From Janthinobacterium sp. LM6 (GTDB taxonomy: Bacteria; Pseudomonadota; Gammaproteobacteria; Burkholderiales; Burkholderiaceae_D), in contig NZ_CP019510.1 in assembly GCF_002002885.1 (NCBI RefSeq), positions 744,001 through 808,000 on the forward strand: a stretch of 64,000 nucleotides of DNA, read 5' to 3'. Both the position numbers and the translations under genes were made by a program. Under the pieces are notes generated by a model. The model saw only the letters and a program-made list of their open reading frames with translations. It was not told where the DNA came from and ran no database searches. How positions within the stretch are numbered: the stretch's first letter is position 1; each line of letters starts with the position of its first letter. Positions 18,079 to 27,544 of this stretch are shown here, in pieces.

Positions 18079-20175
18079 ATGAGCACAGGCACGACCGGAA
18101 TCGAGTTAAAGACCCAACGCCGCAGCCTGGCTGAATTCGTCGAGCTGGTCTCGTCGATGCGCTTTGCCATCAGCCTGCTGACCCTGATCGCCGTCGCGTC
18201 CATCATCGGCACCGTGCTCAAGCAAAACGAGCCCATGCCCAATTATGTCAACCAGTTCGGGCCGTTCTGGTTCACCGTTTTCGACAAGCTGAGCCTGTAT
18301 TCCGTGTATTCGGCCTGGTGGTTCCTCGTCATCATGGGTTTTCTGGTCGCCTCGACCTCGCTGTGCATCGTGCGCAATGCGCCGAAGATGCTCAAGGACA
18401 TGCGCAGCTGGCGCGAAACCGTGCGCGAGCAATCGCTGCGCAATTTCCACCACAAGCTGGAATGGCAGGCGCCGCTGCCGCGCGCCGTGCTGGCCCAGCA
18501 GATGGTGATGCGCCTGAAAGACGCCGGCTACGGTGCCAAGGTGGTCGAGAAGGACAACGCCACCCTGGTGGCCGCCAAGCGGGGCGCGGCCAATAAATGG
18601 GGCTATATCTTTGCCCACGGCGCCATCGTCATCATCTGCGTGGGCGGCTTGCTCGACTCGGAAATGCCGATCCGCGTACAGCAATGGTTCTTTGGCAAGA
18701 CGCCATTTTCCGGCAGCGGCGTGATCGCCGACATTCCCGCCCAGCACCGTCTGAGCCTGTCGAACCCCACGTTCCGCGGCAATACCATGATCCCGGAAGG
18801 CTCGTCGAGCAACACGGCCATCATTCCCCAGGCCGATGGCGTGCTGATCCAGGATCTGCCCATCACCATCCTGCTGAAGAAATTCCACATCGATTTCTAC
18901 AGCACGGGCATGCCCAAGCTGTTTGCCAGCGACGTGGTCGTCACCGACCATGCGACGGGGGAAAGTTTCCCAGCAACCATTAAAGTCAACCAGCCTCTGC
19001 TGTACAAGGGCCTGGCCCTGTACCAGTCCAGCTTTGAGGATGGCGGCAGCAAGCTCAAGTTGACGGGTTATCCCATGACGGGCAAGACGACGAAGCGCTT
19101 CGATATCGGCGGCGAAGTGGGCGGCAGCACGCCGCTCGAGCGCAGCGACGGCAATTCCTACACGGTGGAATGGTCGGGTTTCCGTCCCTTCAACGTGGAA
19201 AACCTCAGCGCGGGCCAGGATGTGCGCGCCGTCAACAAGGCGGAAAGTTTTAACGATAAATTCGCCGTCGGCCTCGATAAACGCCTGGGCTCGGCCGCGA
19301 AGAACGCGAACAATAAGGACCTCAAGAACGTGGGCCCCTCGGTGCAATACAAATTGCGCGACAAGACGGGCCAGGCACGCGAGTACCAGAACTACATGCA
19401 GCCGGTCGCCGTGGATGGCACGACGGTGTTCCTGGCCGGCATGCGCGTCAACCCGAGCGATCCGTTCAGCTATCTGCGCATTCCCGCAGATGACAATTAC
19501 AGCGTGAACGAATGGATGCGCTTGCGTGCCGCGCTGCAAGATCCCGCGCTGCGCCAGCAGGCCGCCACGCGCTATGCGGCGCGCGCCATGCCGCAGGCGG
19601 GCGCGGAAGCCTTGCGCGGCCAGTTGCAGGAATCGGCGGCGAAGAGCCTGGGCATCTTTGCTGGCAATGGGCAAGAGGGCGGTTTCCTCGCCATTTCACG
19701 TTTCCTGGAGAAAATTCCTGCCGCCGAGCAAGAAAAAGCGGCCGATATCTTCATGAAGATCCTCAATGGCAGCCTGTGGGACTTGTGGCAGGCGGCGCGC
19801 GCCCAGGATGGCTTGAAGGCCATCGAGGCCGATGACAAGCACGGCCGCTTCCTGCAGCTGGCCACGAATGCGCTGTCCGACAGCTTCTTCTATGGCGCGC
19901 CCGTGTATCTGCAACTCGACGACTTCACGGAAATCAAGGCGTCCGTGCTGCAAGTGACGCGTTCGCCGGGCAAGAGCGTGGTCTACCTCGGTTGCCTGTT
20001 CCTCGTGATCGGCGTATTTTCCATGTTTTATATCCGCGAGCGCCGCCTGTGGGTGTGGATCAAGGATGCGGACGGCGGCAGCGAGGCCCTGATGGCCATG
20101 AGCACGCAACGCAAGACCCTGGATTTTGAAAAAGAATTTGAGAACTTGAAGGCAAAGCTGCCGCAATCGGCGTAA
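18079..20175 (+). CDS. resB: Cytochrome c biogenesis protein ResB (Ccs1)
   Basis: 698 residues from the ATG at 18079 (MSTGTTGIELKTQRRSLAEF); an ATG 27 bases upstream is also possible. ResB and CcsB form the system II haem export and haem-cytochrome c ligation complex. Hydrophobic segments lie near 25-45, 75-95 and 175-195, followed by a large periplasmic domain and a last membrane helix near 640 (SVVYLGCLFLVIGVFSMFYI) with a short cytoplasmic tail. The fold of ResB is recognised from the opening FVELVSSMRFAISLLTLIAV and the domain order. ccsB follows after 49 bases. Confidence 0.93.
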   Translation: MSTGTTGIELKTQRRSLAEFVELVSSMRFAISLLTLIAVASIIGTVLKQNEPMPNYVNQFGPFWFTVFDKLSLYSVYSAWWFLVIMGFLVASTSLCIVRNAPKMLKDMRSWRETVREQSLRNFHHKLEWQAPLPRAVLAQQMVMRLKDAGYGAKVVEKDNATLVAAKRGAANKWGYIFAHGAIVIICVGGLLDSEMPIRVQQWFFGKTPFSGSGVIADIPAQHRLSLSNPTFRGNTMIPEGSSSNTAIIPQADGVLIQDLPITILLKKFHIDFYSTGMPKLFASDVVVTDHATGESFPATIKVNQPLLYKGLALYQSSFEDGGSKLKLTGYPMTGKTTKRFDIGGEVGGSTPLERSDGNSYTVEWSGFRPFNVENLSAGQDVRAVNKAESFNDKFAVGLDKRLGSAAKNANNKDLKNVGPSVQYKLRDKTGQAREYQNYMQPVAVDGTTVFLAGMRVNPSDPFSYLRIPADDNYSVNEWMRLRAALQDPALRQQAATRYAARAMPQAGAEALRGQLQESAAKSLGIFAGNGQEGGFLAISRFLEKIPAAEQEKAADIFMKILNGSLWDLWQAARAQDGLKAIEADDKHGRFLQLATNALSDSFFYGAPVYLQLDDFTEIKASVLQVTRSPGKSVVYLGCLFLVIGVFSMFYIRERRLWVWIKDADGGSEALMAMSTQRKTLDFEKEFENLKAKLPQSA

Positions 20176-20224
20176 GCTGCGCTGTGTCTGGGACGCTTGC
20201 GCGTCGCCGGGAATGGAGAAAATG

Positions 20225-21376
20225 ATGGAATTGGCAAACAAGCAAATATATACGCAGGAACCAGGATTTTTCAAGCGCCTGAGCCTGATCGATTGGCTGT
20301 ATGGCGCCGGCTTGCTGGCCGCCTCCCTGTTCGGCCTGATGCGCTTTGGCGCCTTCATGGATATCTACGAAAAAGCCATCCTGCTGGCCGCGGCGCCCAC
20401 GTTCGCGTGGCTGGGCTGGTACTGGAAGCCCGTGCGCTGGCTGATCCCCGTGGCAGCCGTGCTGTCGCTGTTCGCCATCGAGCTGTATAGCGGCCACCTG
20501 GAGATGGCGAATCAGAAATTCTTCCTGAAATACATCTTGTCGAGCCAGTCCGCCATCCTGTGGATGGGCACCCTGTTCGTGCTGTCGACCCTGTTCTACT
20601 GGATTGGCCTGGTGGCGCGCTCGGAATTCGGCTCGTCCGTCGGCTCCCTGCTGTGCTGGGCCGGCGTGGTGCTGGGTCTGACGGGCATGCTGGTGCGCTG
20701 GTACGAGTCTTACCTGATCGGCGCCGACGTGGGCCATATTCCCGTGTCGAACCTGTATGAAGTGTTCATCCTGTTTTCCCTGATCACGGCCATGTTCTAC
20801 CTGTATTACGAGCAGCACTACGCGACGCGCCAGCTGGGCGCCTTCGTCATGCTGGTCATTTCGGCAGCCGTCGTGTTCCTGATGTGGTACACGGTCACGC
20901 GCGACGCGGCCGAAATCCAGCCGCTGGTGCCGGCCCTGCAAAGCTGGTGGATGAAGATCCACGTGCCGGCCAACTTCATCGGCTATGGCACCTTCGCCCT
21001 GTCGGCCATGGTGGCGGCGGCCTACCTGCTCAAATCGAGCGGCTACCTGGTCGATCGCCTGCCGTCGCTGGAAGTGCTCGACGACGTGATGTACAAGGCC
21101 ATTTCCGTGGGCTTCGCTTTCTTCACGGTAGCGACCATCCTGGGCGCCCTGTGGGCGGCCGAAGCATGGGGCGGCTACTGGTCGTGGGACCCGAAAGAAA
21201 CGTGGGCGCTGATCGTCTGGCTCAACTATGCCGCCTGGCTGCACATGCGCTTGATGACAGGCTTGCGCGGCCGCGTCGCCTCGTGGTGGGCGCTGGTGGG
21301 CTTGCTGGTGACGACGTTTGCCTTCCTGGGCGTGAATATGTTTCTCTCCGGCCTGCATTCTTACGGCAAGCTTTAA
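20225..21376 (+). CDS. ccsB: c-type cytochrome biogenesis protein CcsB/CcsA (ResC)
   Basis: 383 residues from the ATG at 20225, chosen because GGAG lies 6 bases upstream; ATGs at 20213 and 20222 are in frame. Polytopic membrane protein with the tryptophan-rich haem-handling motif (WGGYWSWDPKETWALIVWL) that defines the haem handling protein family, and conserved histidines in nearby loops. With ResB it delivers haem to apocytochromes in the periplasm, such as the cytochrome c4 encoded just upstream. Confidence 0.94.
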   Translation: MELANKQIYTQEPGFFKRLSLIDWLYGAGLLAASLFGLMRFGAFMDIYEKAILLAAAPTFAWLGWYWKPVRWLIPVAAVLSLFAIELYSGHLEMANQKFFLKYILSSQSAILWMGTLFVLSTLFYWIGLVARSEFGSSVGSLLCWAGVVLGLTGMLVRWYESYLIGADVGHIPVSNLYEVFILFSLITAMFYLYYEQHYATRQLGAFVMLVISAAVVFLMWYTVTRDAAEIQPLVPALQSWWMKIHVPANFIGYGTFALSAMVAAAYLLKSSGYLVDRLPSLEVLDDVMYKAISVGFAFFTVATILGALWAAEAWGGYWSWDPKETWALIVWLNYAAWLHMRLMTGLRGRVASWWALVGLLVTTFAFLGVNMFLSGLHSYGKL

Positions 21377-21448
21377 TGACAGAAGCGTCATGAACGGCCC
21401 GGGAAAACTGGTGTAAGGTACAAATAATCACCTTTTCCCGGAGCCGCC

Positions 21449-22426
21449 ATGTTGATCAAGCGCAGTCCCAACGGCATTGAGTTGCCGTATTCTTCCGAAA
21501 TTACGCCGCGCGCCGTGTTCGAATCGCGCCGCAGTTTCATCAAGCAAGTGGCGCTGGGCACGATGTCCAGTGCGGCCCTGCTGGAAATGGCCACCCGCGA
21601 AGCCTTCGCGCAAGGCACCAATCCCAAGCTGGCTGCCAAACTGAATCCCGCCTATTCGGCGCTGGAAAAGCAGACGGCCTATAAAGACGCCACCAGCTAC
21701 AACAATTTCTACGAGTTCGGCACGGACAAGAGCGACCCGGCGCAAAACGCGGGCACCCTGCGCACGCGTCCGTGGACGGTCAGCATCGAGGGCGAAGTCA
21801 GGAAACCCATGACCCTGGACCTGGACGCGCTGCTGAAGCTGGCGCCACTGGAAGAGCGCGTCTACCGGCTGCGCTGCGTGGAAGGCTGGTCGATGGTCAT
21901 CCCGTGGGTCGGTTATTCCTTCTCGGAAATCATCAAGAAGGTCGAACCGACGGGCAATGCCAAGTATGTGGAATTCATCACCCTGGCCGACAAGAAACAG
22001 ATGCCGGGCGTGGGCAGCCGCGTGCTGCAGTGGCCCTACACGGAAGGCTTGCGCATCGATGAAGCGAACCATCCGCTGGCGCTGCTGACCCTGGGCATGT
22101 ATGGCGAAACCTTGCCGAACCAGAATGGCGCGCCCGTGCGCATGGTGTTGCCGTGGAAATATGGTTTCAAGTCCGCCAAATCTATTGTCAAGATCCGTTT
22201 CGTCAAGGAACAGCCGCGCACGTCCTGGAACCTGTCGGCGCCGTCCGAATACGGTTTTTACTCGAATGTGAACCCGAACGTCGACCATCCGCGCTGGTCG
22301 CAGGCTTCCGAGCGGCGCATCGGCGAAGACGGTTTTCTCACGCGTAAGCGCAAGACCCTGATGTTCAATGGCTACAACGATGTCGCTTCCTTGTACGCGG
22401 GCATGGATCTGAAGAAGTTCTTTTAA
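21449..22426 (+). CDS. msrP: Protein-methionine-sulfoxide reductase catalytic subunit MsrP
   Basis: 325 residues. Periplasmic molybdenum-cofactor enzyme that repairs oxidised methionine in envelope proteins. A twin-arginine signal is visible ([20 protein letters not shown], about 26-45); the molybdenum ligand is Cys143 in [15 protein letters not shown]. The sulfite-oxidase fold continues with [20 protein letters not shown]. The haem b membrane partner msrQ starts 8 bases after the stop. A GGAG ribosome binding site precedes the ATG. Confidence 0.95.
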   Translation: MLIKRSPNGIELPYSSEITPRAVFESRRSFIKQVALGTMSSAALLEMATREAFAQGTNPKLAAKLNPAYSALEKQTAYKDATSYNNFYEFGTDKSDPAQNAGTLRTRPWTVSIEGEVRKPMTLDLDALLKLAPLEERVYRLRCVEGWSMVIPWVGYSFSEIIKKVEPTGNAKYVEFITLADKKQMPGVGSRVLQWPYTEGLRIDEANHPLALLTLGMYGETLPNQNGAPVRMVLPWKYGFKSAKSIVKIRFVKEQPRTSWNLSAPSEYGFYSNVNPNVDHPRWSQASERRIGEDGFLTRKRKTLMFNGYNDVASLYAGMDLKKFF

Positions 22427-22434
22427 GGACGGTC

Positions 22435-23088
22435 ATGGCCATCAATCCCACGAGCAAGCAGTTGTCGCTGCTGAAAAGCCTGATCTTTTTGCTGGCGCTG
22501 CTGCCGTTCGCGCGCATGGTCTGGCTGACGTACACGGGGCAACTGGTGGAGCCGCTGGAATTCATCACGCGCGGCACGGGCGACTGGACCCTGTATTTTA
22601 TCTGCATCAGCCTGGCGGTGACGCCCTTGCGGCGCTTCACGCAATGGAATTGGCTGATCAAGCTGCGGCGCATGCTGGGCCTGTTCGCGTTTTTCTACGC
22701 GGCGCTGCACTTCACCACGTTTTTATGGTTCGATCACTTTTTTGATGTGCAGGAAATGTGGAAGGATGTACTCAAGCGGCCGTTCATCACCGTGGGTTTC
22801 ATCGCTTTCGTGCTGCTGATCCCGCTGGCCGTGACGAGCACGAACGGCATGGTGAAACGCCTGGGGGGCAAGCGCTGGCAGTGGCTGCACCGCTTGATCT
22901 ACATCATCGCGCCGCTGGGCATCCTGCACTTCTGGTGGATGAAGGCGGGCAAGCACAATTTCGCGCAACCGATACTGTTCGGTGTCATCGTCGCGTTACT
23001 GCTGTTAATCCGCGTGGTTTTCGCCTGGGGTAAGCGAGAAAAGAACGCCAGGGCGGCCAAGGCAGCCACCCCGGTGCGTGCCGTTTAG
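22435..23088 (+). CDS. msrQ: MsrPQ haem-binding membrane subunit MsrQ
   Basis: 217 residues with six predicted membrane helices of the ferric reductase-like fold. It passes electrons from the quinone pool or flavin to MsrP. Histidines that can bind haem lie in AALHFTTFLWFDH and in WQWLHRLIYIIAPLGILHFW. Its TAG stop overlaps the TAA stop of the convergent lptM gene by a few bases, so there is no space for a terminator between them. Confidence 0.94.
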   Translation: MAINPTSKQLSLLKSLIFLLALLPFARMVWLTYTGQLVEPLEFITRGTGDWTLYFICISLAVTPLRRFTQWNWLIKLRRMLGLFAFFYAALHFTTFLWFDHFFDVQEMWKDVLKRPFITVGFIAFVLLIPLAVTSTNGMVKRLGGKRWQWLHRLIYIIAPLGILHFWWMKAGKHNFAQPILFGVIVALLLLIRVVFAWGKREKNARAAKAATPVRAV

Positions 23089-23267
23089 GTGGCTGGCACG
23101 ATGACCGGTGGCGGCGGCACGGGCGCCGGTTCGACCGGGCCTTTTGCCGGCGCACCCTTGGCCGCTGGCGGCTTGGGCAGGTACAGGGGGCCGGGCTGGC
23201 CGCAGCCGGCCAGGACGCTAGAAACCACAATGGCGGTGCCGATATAAAACGCTGAGGATGACTTCAC
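23085..23267 (-). CDS. lptM: LPS translocon maturation chaperone LptM (YifL-like lipoprotein)
   Basis: 60 residues from a GTG start at 23267 (MKSSSAFYIGTAIVVSSVLA), chosen because it gives a normal lipoprotein signal; the frame remains open upstream. The lipobox LAGC places the lipidated cysteine at 22, followed at once by GQPGPLYLP, the short motif that defines YifL/LptM, which helps LptD mature in the outer membrane. The rest is a Pro/Ala tail. It is divergent from cyaY with about 40 bases between starts, as in many proteobacteria, but the usual downstream lysA (or dapF) is not here. Confidence 0.85.
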   Translation of the reverse strand: MKSSSAFYIGTAIVVSSVLAGCGQPGPLYLPKPPAAKGAPAKGPVEPAPVPPPPVIVPAT

Positions 23268-23307
23268 GATTAGAATCACGGTTTGATTAAGATCTTTGGA
23301 GTGTAGC

Positions 23308-23637
23308 ATGAGTGAATCGGAATTCCTGGCCCTGGCCGAAGCCACCCTGACCCAGATCGAGGCGGCGCTGGACCGGCTGAACGATGAAGACGTGCTCGAC
23401 GTCGAATGCAGCCGCAGCGGCAATGTGCTGGAAATCGAATTCATCGATAACGGCACGAAAATCATCGTCAACAGCCAGGCCCCCATGCGTGAAATGTGGG
23501 TGGCTGCCCGTTCCGGCGGTTTCCACTACAGGCGCGTGGATGACGAATGGCGCAACACGCGCGACGGCTCGGAACTGTTTGCGGCCCTGTCGGCCATGGC
23601 CAGCGAGCAGGCAGGCACGGCAGTCGTATTGAAGTAA
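23308..23637 (+). CDS. cyaY: Iron donor protein CyaY (frataxin)
   Basis: 109 residues from the ATG at 23308, which has TTGGAG upstream; an in-frame ATG at 23296 overlaps that site and is unlikely. Frataxin fold: acidic first helix (SESEFLALAEATLTQIEAAL), then strands including LEIEFIDNGTKIIVNSQAPM and the conserved IWVAARSGGFHY-type segment (MWVAARSGGFHYRRVDDEW). CyaY binds iron and modulates IscS during Fe-S cluster assembly. A strong bidirectional terminator follows. Confidence 0.95.
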   Translation: MSESEFLALAEATLTQIEAALDRLNDEDVLDVECSRSGNVLEIEFIDNGTKIIVNSQAPMREMWVAARSGGFHYRRVDDEWRNTRDGSELFAALSAMASEQAGTAVVLK

Positions 23638-23659
23638 TTGTCTTAGCCGCGCGCCATAA

Positions 23660-23691
23660 AAAAAGGGCAGACTCTTCAGTCTGCCCTTTTT
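23660..23691. terminator. Bidirectional terminator between cyaY and mrcA
   Basis: A 14-bp stem (AAAAAGGGCAGACT / AGTCTGCCCTTTTT) with loop CTTC serves both convergent genes. Confidence 0.88.
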
Positions 23692-23704
23692 GCATCAAAC
23701 GATC

Positions 23705-26050
23705 TTAAAACAACTCGTTCTTGACGGCTTCTTTCGCTTTTTCTTCCTCCGGCGTGCCGCGCGCCGCGCCTTCCAGGCTGCCTACGCCCGTGCCCGGCGG
23801 ATTTTCCGCATAGTAATACTCGTCGCCCACGTGGATCAGGCCTTCCGGCACGGCGCGTTCCTCGACGGGAATGCTTTTCAGGGCTTTCGCCATGTAGCTG
23901 ATCCAGATCGGCAAGGCCAGGCCGCCGCCCGTTTCCCGGTTGCCCAGGTTGCGCGGCTGGTCGTAGCCGATCCAGGCGATACCCACCAGCTTGGCCTGGT
24001 AGCCGGCGAACCACGCGTCGATGGAATCGTTGGTCGTGCCTGTCTTGCCGGCCAGGTCAGGGCGCTTCAAGGCCATGGCCTTGTTGGCCGTGCCGAAGCG
24101 CACGACATCGTTGAGCATGCTGTTCATCATGAAGGCATTGCGCTCGTCGATGACGCGGTTGGCTTCCTCGCCCGCCAGGTCCGGCTTGGCTTGTGACAAG
24201 ACATTGCCGTCGCTATCGGTTACCTTGGCGATCAGATACGGGTTGATCTTGTAGCCGCCATTGGCGAACACGGCATACGCGCCCGCCATCTGCAGCGGCG
24301 TCACGTTGCCTGCGCCCAGGGCCAGGGTCAGGTAGGGCGGGTTCTTGTCCGCGTCAAAGCCGAAGCGCGTCGCGTATTCCTGGCCATATTTGGCGCCGAT
24401 CTTGTGCAGGATGCGGATGGAAATCATGTTCTTCGATTTCATCAAGCCCTTGCGCATGGTCATCGGACCATCGTATTTGCTGTCGTAGTTCTTCGGTTCC
24501 CACGCCTGGCCGCCCGTCTGGCCCGCATCGAACGAGATCGGCGCATCGTTGATGATGGTGGCCGGCGACAGGCCCCGTTCCAGCGAAGCGGAATAGATGA
24601 AGGGCTTGAAAGCCGAACCGGGCTGGCGCCACGCCTGCGTGACGTGGTTGAACTTGTTGCGGTTGTAATCGAAGCCGCCCACCATGGCGCGGATGGCGCC
24701 GTCCGTGGTGCTGGCCGAGACGAATGCCGATTGCACTTCCGGCATCTGCGTCAAGACCCAGGTGTTGCCTTCCTGCATGACGCGGATCACGGCGCCGCGC
24801 TTGATGCGGCGGTTCGGCGCCGCTTTTTCCGACAGCCAGGCCGCGCCGAAGGTCAGGCCGGGGCCGGTAATCGTGATTTCCTCGCCGGCCGAGGTGACGG
24901 CCTGCAACGATTTGGGCGACGCTTGCAGCACCATGGCGGCGATGATGTCGTCGCTGTCCGGATGGTCGGCCAGTTCCGTTTCGATCGCGTCATCGGCTTC
25001 GGCCTTGGTTTTCGGAATCTCGATATACGCTTCCGGGCCGCGGTAGCCGTGGCGTTTCTCGTAATCCATCACGCCCTTGCGCAAGGCGATGTAGGCGGCG
25101 TCCTGGTCGGCCTTGGTGATGGTGGTGTAGACGTTCAGGCCGCGCGTATAGGTATCTTCCTTGAATTGCTCGTAGACCAGCTGGCGCGCCATTTCCGACA
25201 CGTATTCCGCATGCACGCCGAAGGCGCTGCTGTCGGTTTTCACTTTCAGCTCTTCATTTTTCGCTTCTTCGTACTGCGCCGGCGTGATGTAGCCCAGCTG
25301 TGCCATGCGTTGCAGGATGTATTGCTGGCGCATGCGCGCGCGTTTCGGATTGACGACGGGGTTGTAGGCCGACGGCGCTTTCGGCAAGCCGGCCAGCATG
25401 GCCGCTTCCGCCACGGTGAGATCCTGGATGTTCTTGCCGAAATAGATTTGTGCAGCCGAGGCGAAGCCATAGGCGCGCTGTCCCAGATAAATCTGGTTCA
25501 TATACACTTCGAGGATCTGGTCCTTGCTGAGGTTTTTTTCGATCTTCCAGGCCAGCAAGACTTCATACGCCTTGCGTTTCAGGGTCTGTTCGCTGGACAG
25601 GAAGAAATTGCGCGCCACCTGCTGCGTGATGGTCGAGGCGCCTTGCTTGGCGCCGCCCGTCAGGTTATGCAGGGCCGCGCGCGTGATACCGAGGTAATCG
25701 ACGCCGCCATGCTCATAGAAACGGTCATCCTCGATGGCCAGCACGGCTTTCTTCATGACATCGGGAATATCCTTGATGTGCACCATGTTGCGCCGTTCCT
25801 CGCCGAATTCGCCGATCAGCACACTGTCGGACGTGAACACGCGCAGCGGCATCTTTGGCTTGTAATCGGTCAAGGTATCGAGCGCCGGCAGGTTCGGATA
25901 GGCCATGGCCAGGCCAAAGACCACCAGCAAGACGCCGACGATGCCCAGGCCCAGCAGCGATACCAGGGCCATCAGCAGGAAACGTTTGGGTTTGCTGCCC
26001 TTGGTGGGCGGCTTCGAGCCAGCGGGGCCAGCGGATTTTGAAGATGTCAT
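23705..26050 (-). CDS. mrcA: Penicillin-binding protein 1A
   Basis: 781 residues. Bifunctional class A enzyme that polymerises and cross-links peptidoglycan. Short cytoplasmic tail and one membrane helix (about 24-50); glycosyltransferase domain with catalytic Glu107 in IEDDRFYEHGGVDYLG and the GASTITQQVARNFFLS motif; OB-like insert; transpeptidase domain with the SxxK motif in GSAFKPFIYS and the KTGTT box. It is divergent from the pilus genes, the standard betaproteobacterial arrangement (mrcA / pilMNOPQ). The C-terminal tail is Glu-rich. Confidence 0.96.
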   Translation of the reverse strand: MTSSKSAGPAGSKPPTKGSKPKRFLLMALVSLLGLGIVGVLLVVFGLAMAYPNLPALDTLTDYKPKMPLRVFTSDSVLIGEFGEERRNMVHIKDIPDVMKKAVLAIEDDRFYEHGGVDYLGITRAALHNLTGGAKQGASTITQQVARNFFLSSEQTLKRKAYEVLLAWKIEKNLSKDQILEVYMNQIYLGQRAYGFASAAQIYFGKNIQDLTVAEAAMLAGLPKAPSAYNPVVNPKRARMRQQYILQRMAQLGYITPAQYEEAKNEELKVKTDSSAFGVHAEYVSEMARQLVYEQFKEDTYTRGLNVYTTITKADQDAAYIALRKGVMDYEKRHGYRGPEAYIEIPKTKAEADDAIETELADHPDSDDIIAAMVLQASPKSLQAVTSAGEEITITGPGLTFGAAWLSEKAAPNRRIKRGAVIRVMQEGNTWVLTQMPEVQSAFVSASTTDGAIRAMVGGFDYNRNKFNHVTQAWRQPGSAFKPFIYSASLERGLSPATIINDAPISFDAGQTGGQAWEPKNYDSKYDGPMTMRKGLMKSKNMISIRILHKIGAKYGQEYATRFGFDADKNPPYLTLALGAGNVTPLQMAGAYAVFANGGYKINPYLIAKVTDSDGNVLSQAKPDLAGEEANRVIDERNAFMMNSMLNDVVRFGTANKAMALKRPDLAGKTGTTNDSIDAWFAGYQAKLVGIAWIGYDQPRNLGNRETGGGLALPIWISYMAKALKSIPVEERAVPEGLIHVGDEYYYAENPPGTGVGSLEGAARGTPEEEKAKEAVKNELF

Positions 26051-26084
26051 GCGTCGTATGTCTTTCGGTTAATTATGCCGGCCA

Positions 26085-26090
26085 ATTATA
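26085..26090 (-). promoter_or_regulatory. Candidate -10 element for mrcA
   Basis: A TATAAT on the minus strand lies 35 bases before the mrcA start codon. No strong -35 is seen. The remainder of the 292-base mrcA/pilM gap shows no gene or clear second promoter. Confidence 0.3.
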
Positions 26091-26342
26091 AGCGAGCTTG
26101 CCAGGGTGGCAGCGCGCCGTGGCGCTTGCCGGAGGGACAGTCGAAACTTGCCGATACTCTATATAAGCGTGTATTGGCCCGCTGGCAACCAGGATTTGGT
26201 AACAATTATTCTGCGCCAGATCAGGGCTCGGCCAGATAGGCACCGCGCGCCGCAGACTCCGGCCTGAAATCCATTTACAAGCCAGCGCCGCCGGGACTAG
26301 GCTGTCGGATGGCAGGAACCTCTCCCACGCTGACGTTTCTCT

Positions 26343-26984
26343 ATGAAAAACATGTCCATCAGCAATTTTCTTGGCATCGGCTTGCTGGGCGTCGACATCG
26401 CGGACGATGCCGTGCGCGTGGTCGAGTTGAGGCGCCGGCGGGGAAGATTGTCGTGCCGGCATTGCGGCGCCGCCGCGCTGACGCCCGGCGTGATACTGGA
26501 AGGCAATGTCGAGGACACGGAGGGCCTGGCCGATGCCTTGCGCCTGGCCCACCGCGACAGTGGCAGCGCCTGCACGCGGGTGGCGCTGGCCATGCCGGCC
26601 ACGGCCCTGATCACGCATGCGATCCGCCTGCCGGCCGGATTGCCGGAGGAACAGCTGGAAATCCTCGTGGAACTGGAAGCGGCCCAATACATGCCGTTTG
26701 CGCTGGAAGATGCCAGCCTGGATTTTTTCATACTCGGTCCCGCGCCGCCGCTGGCTGGCGCAACAGGCAAGGAGGTCGACGTGCTGCTGGTGGCGGCACG
26801 GCGCGCCAGCGTGCAGCGCCGTCTCGATGCGGCCACGGCGGCGGGCTTGCAGGCCGTCGTCATGGATAGCGAGGCAATGGCCTTGCAGGCGGCGCTCGCG
26901 CAGGCTGGCTGGCAAGCCCTGCCCGACGGTGGCGTGGCCTACCAGCTGGCCTGGGGCCTGGCCCTGCACCGGTACGCCCGATGA
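26343..26984 (+). CDS. pilM: Type IV pilus assembly protein PilM, internally shortened
   Basis: 213 residues instead of about 350. PilM is an actin-like cytoplasmic protein that binds the PilN tail and links the pilus alignment complex to the motor. The N-terminal part fits (LLGVDIADDAVRVVELRRRR, LVELEAAQYMPFALEDASLD, VDVLLVAARRASVQRR, VVMDSEAMAL), and the last residues (AYQLAWGLALHRYAR) resemble the normal PilM C terminus (..ACGLALR..). The approximately 140 residues between, which hold the second ATP-binding half, are absent. No stop or frameshift is needed to explain this: the gene runs straight into pilN with a 4-base overlap. The start could also be the ATG at 26352. It may be a non-nucleotide-binding PilM. 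Confidence 0.8.
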   Translation: MKNMSISNFLGIGLLGVDIADDAVRVVELRRRRGRLSCRHCGAAALTPGVILEGNVEDTEGLADALRLAHRDSGSACTRVALAMPATALITHAIRLPAGLPEEQLEILVELEAAQYMPFALEDASLDFFILGPAPPLAGATGKEVDVLLVAARRASVQRRLDAATAAGLQAVVMDSEAMALQAALAQAGWQALPDGGVAYQLAWGLALHRYAR

Positions 26985-27529
26985 CGATCCGGGCGCAAGT
27001 GCAGCGCATCAACCTGTTGCCGTATCGCCCCGTGGCGCGGCGCAGGCGTATTCAGTTGCTGCTGTGGCAGCTGGCGGGCGGGGCGCTGCTGGGACTGCTG
27101 CTGGCCCTGGCGACGGGCGCCTGGCTGCGGTACCAGCTCGACGCGCAACTGCGCCGCCAGGAGGGCTGGCGCAGTGCCATGCAGCAAGTCGATGCCGTGC
27201 TTGTCGCGGGCCAGCGGGTGCAGGGCGAGACGGCGGCGCTGCTGTTGCGCCAGCAAGCCATGGCCAGTTTGCAACAGCAACGCAATGCCTGGGTGCGCAT
27301 GCTGGACGCGCTGGCGCGGGCGATGCCGGCTGGCGTGGCCTTGCACAGTGTGCGCCAGGAAACGACGATGGTGCGCTTGCAGGGGCAGGCTGCGTCGCAG
27401 GACAAGGTCGCGGCATTGCTGCTGGGCCTAGAACAGGCGGCGCCCTGGTCCCGGCCGGAATTGGTGGAAGTGCGCGGCGTTGCCGATGGCGCCGTGGAAT
27501 GGACGGTACGGCTGGCTTTGGCACCCTAG
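26981..27529 (+). CDS. pilN: Type IV pilus inner-membrane protein PilN
   Basis: 182 residues, normal length. A short cytoplasmic tail carries the PilM-binding motif INLLPYR (10-16), followed by one membrane helix (about 27-48), a coiled-coil (about 50-100) and a ferredoxin-like periplasmic domain. It forms the inner-membrane alignment complex with PilO and PilP. It overlaps pilM by 4 bases and lies 15 bases before the PilO-PilP gene. The intact PilM-binding tail shows that the short PilM probably still has its partner. Confidence 0.9.
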   Translation: MTIRAQVQRINLLPYRPVARRRRIQLLLWQLAGGALLGLLLALATGAWLRYQLDAQLRRQEGWRSAMQQVDAVLVAGQRVQGETAALLLRQQAMASLQQQRNAWVRMLDALARAMPAGVALHSVRQETTMVRLQGQAASQDKVAALLLGLEQAAPWSRPELVEVRGVADGAVEWTVRLALAP

Positions 27530-27544
27530 TCCTGGAGGTTGATC

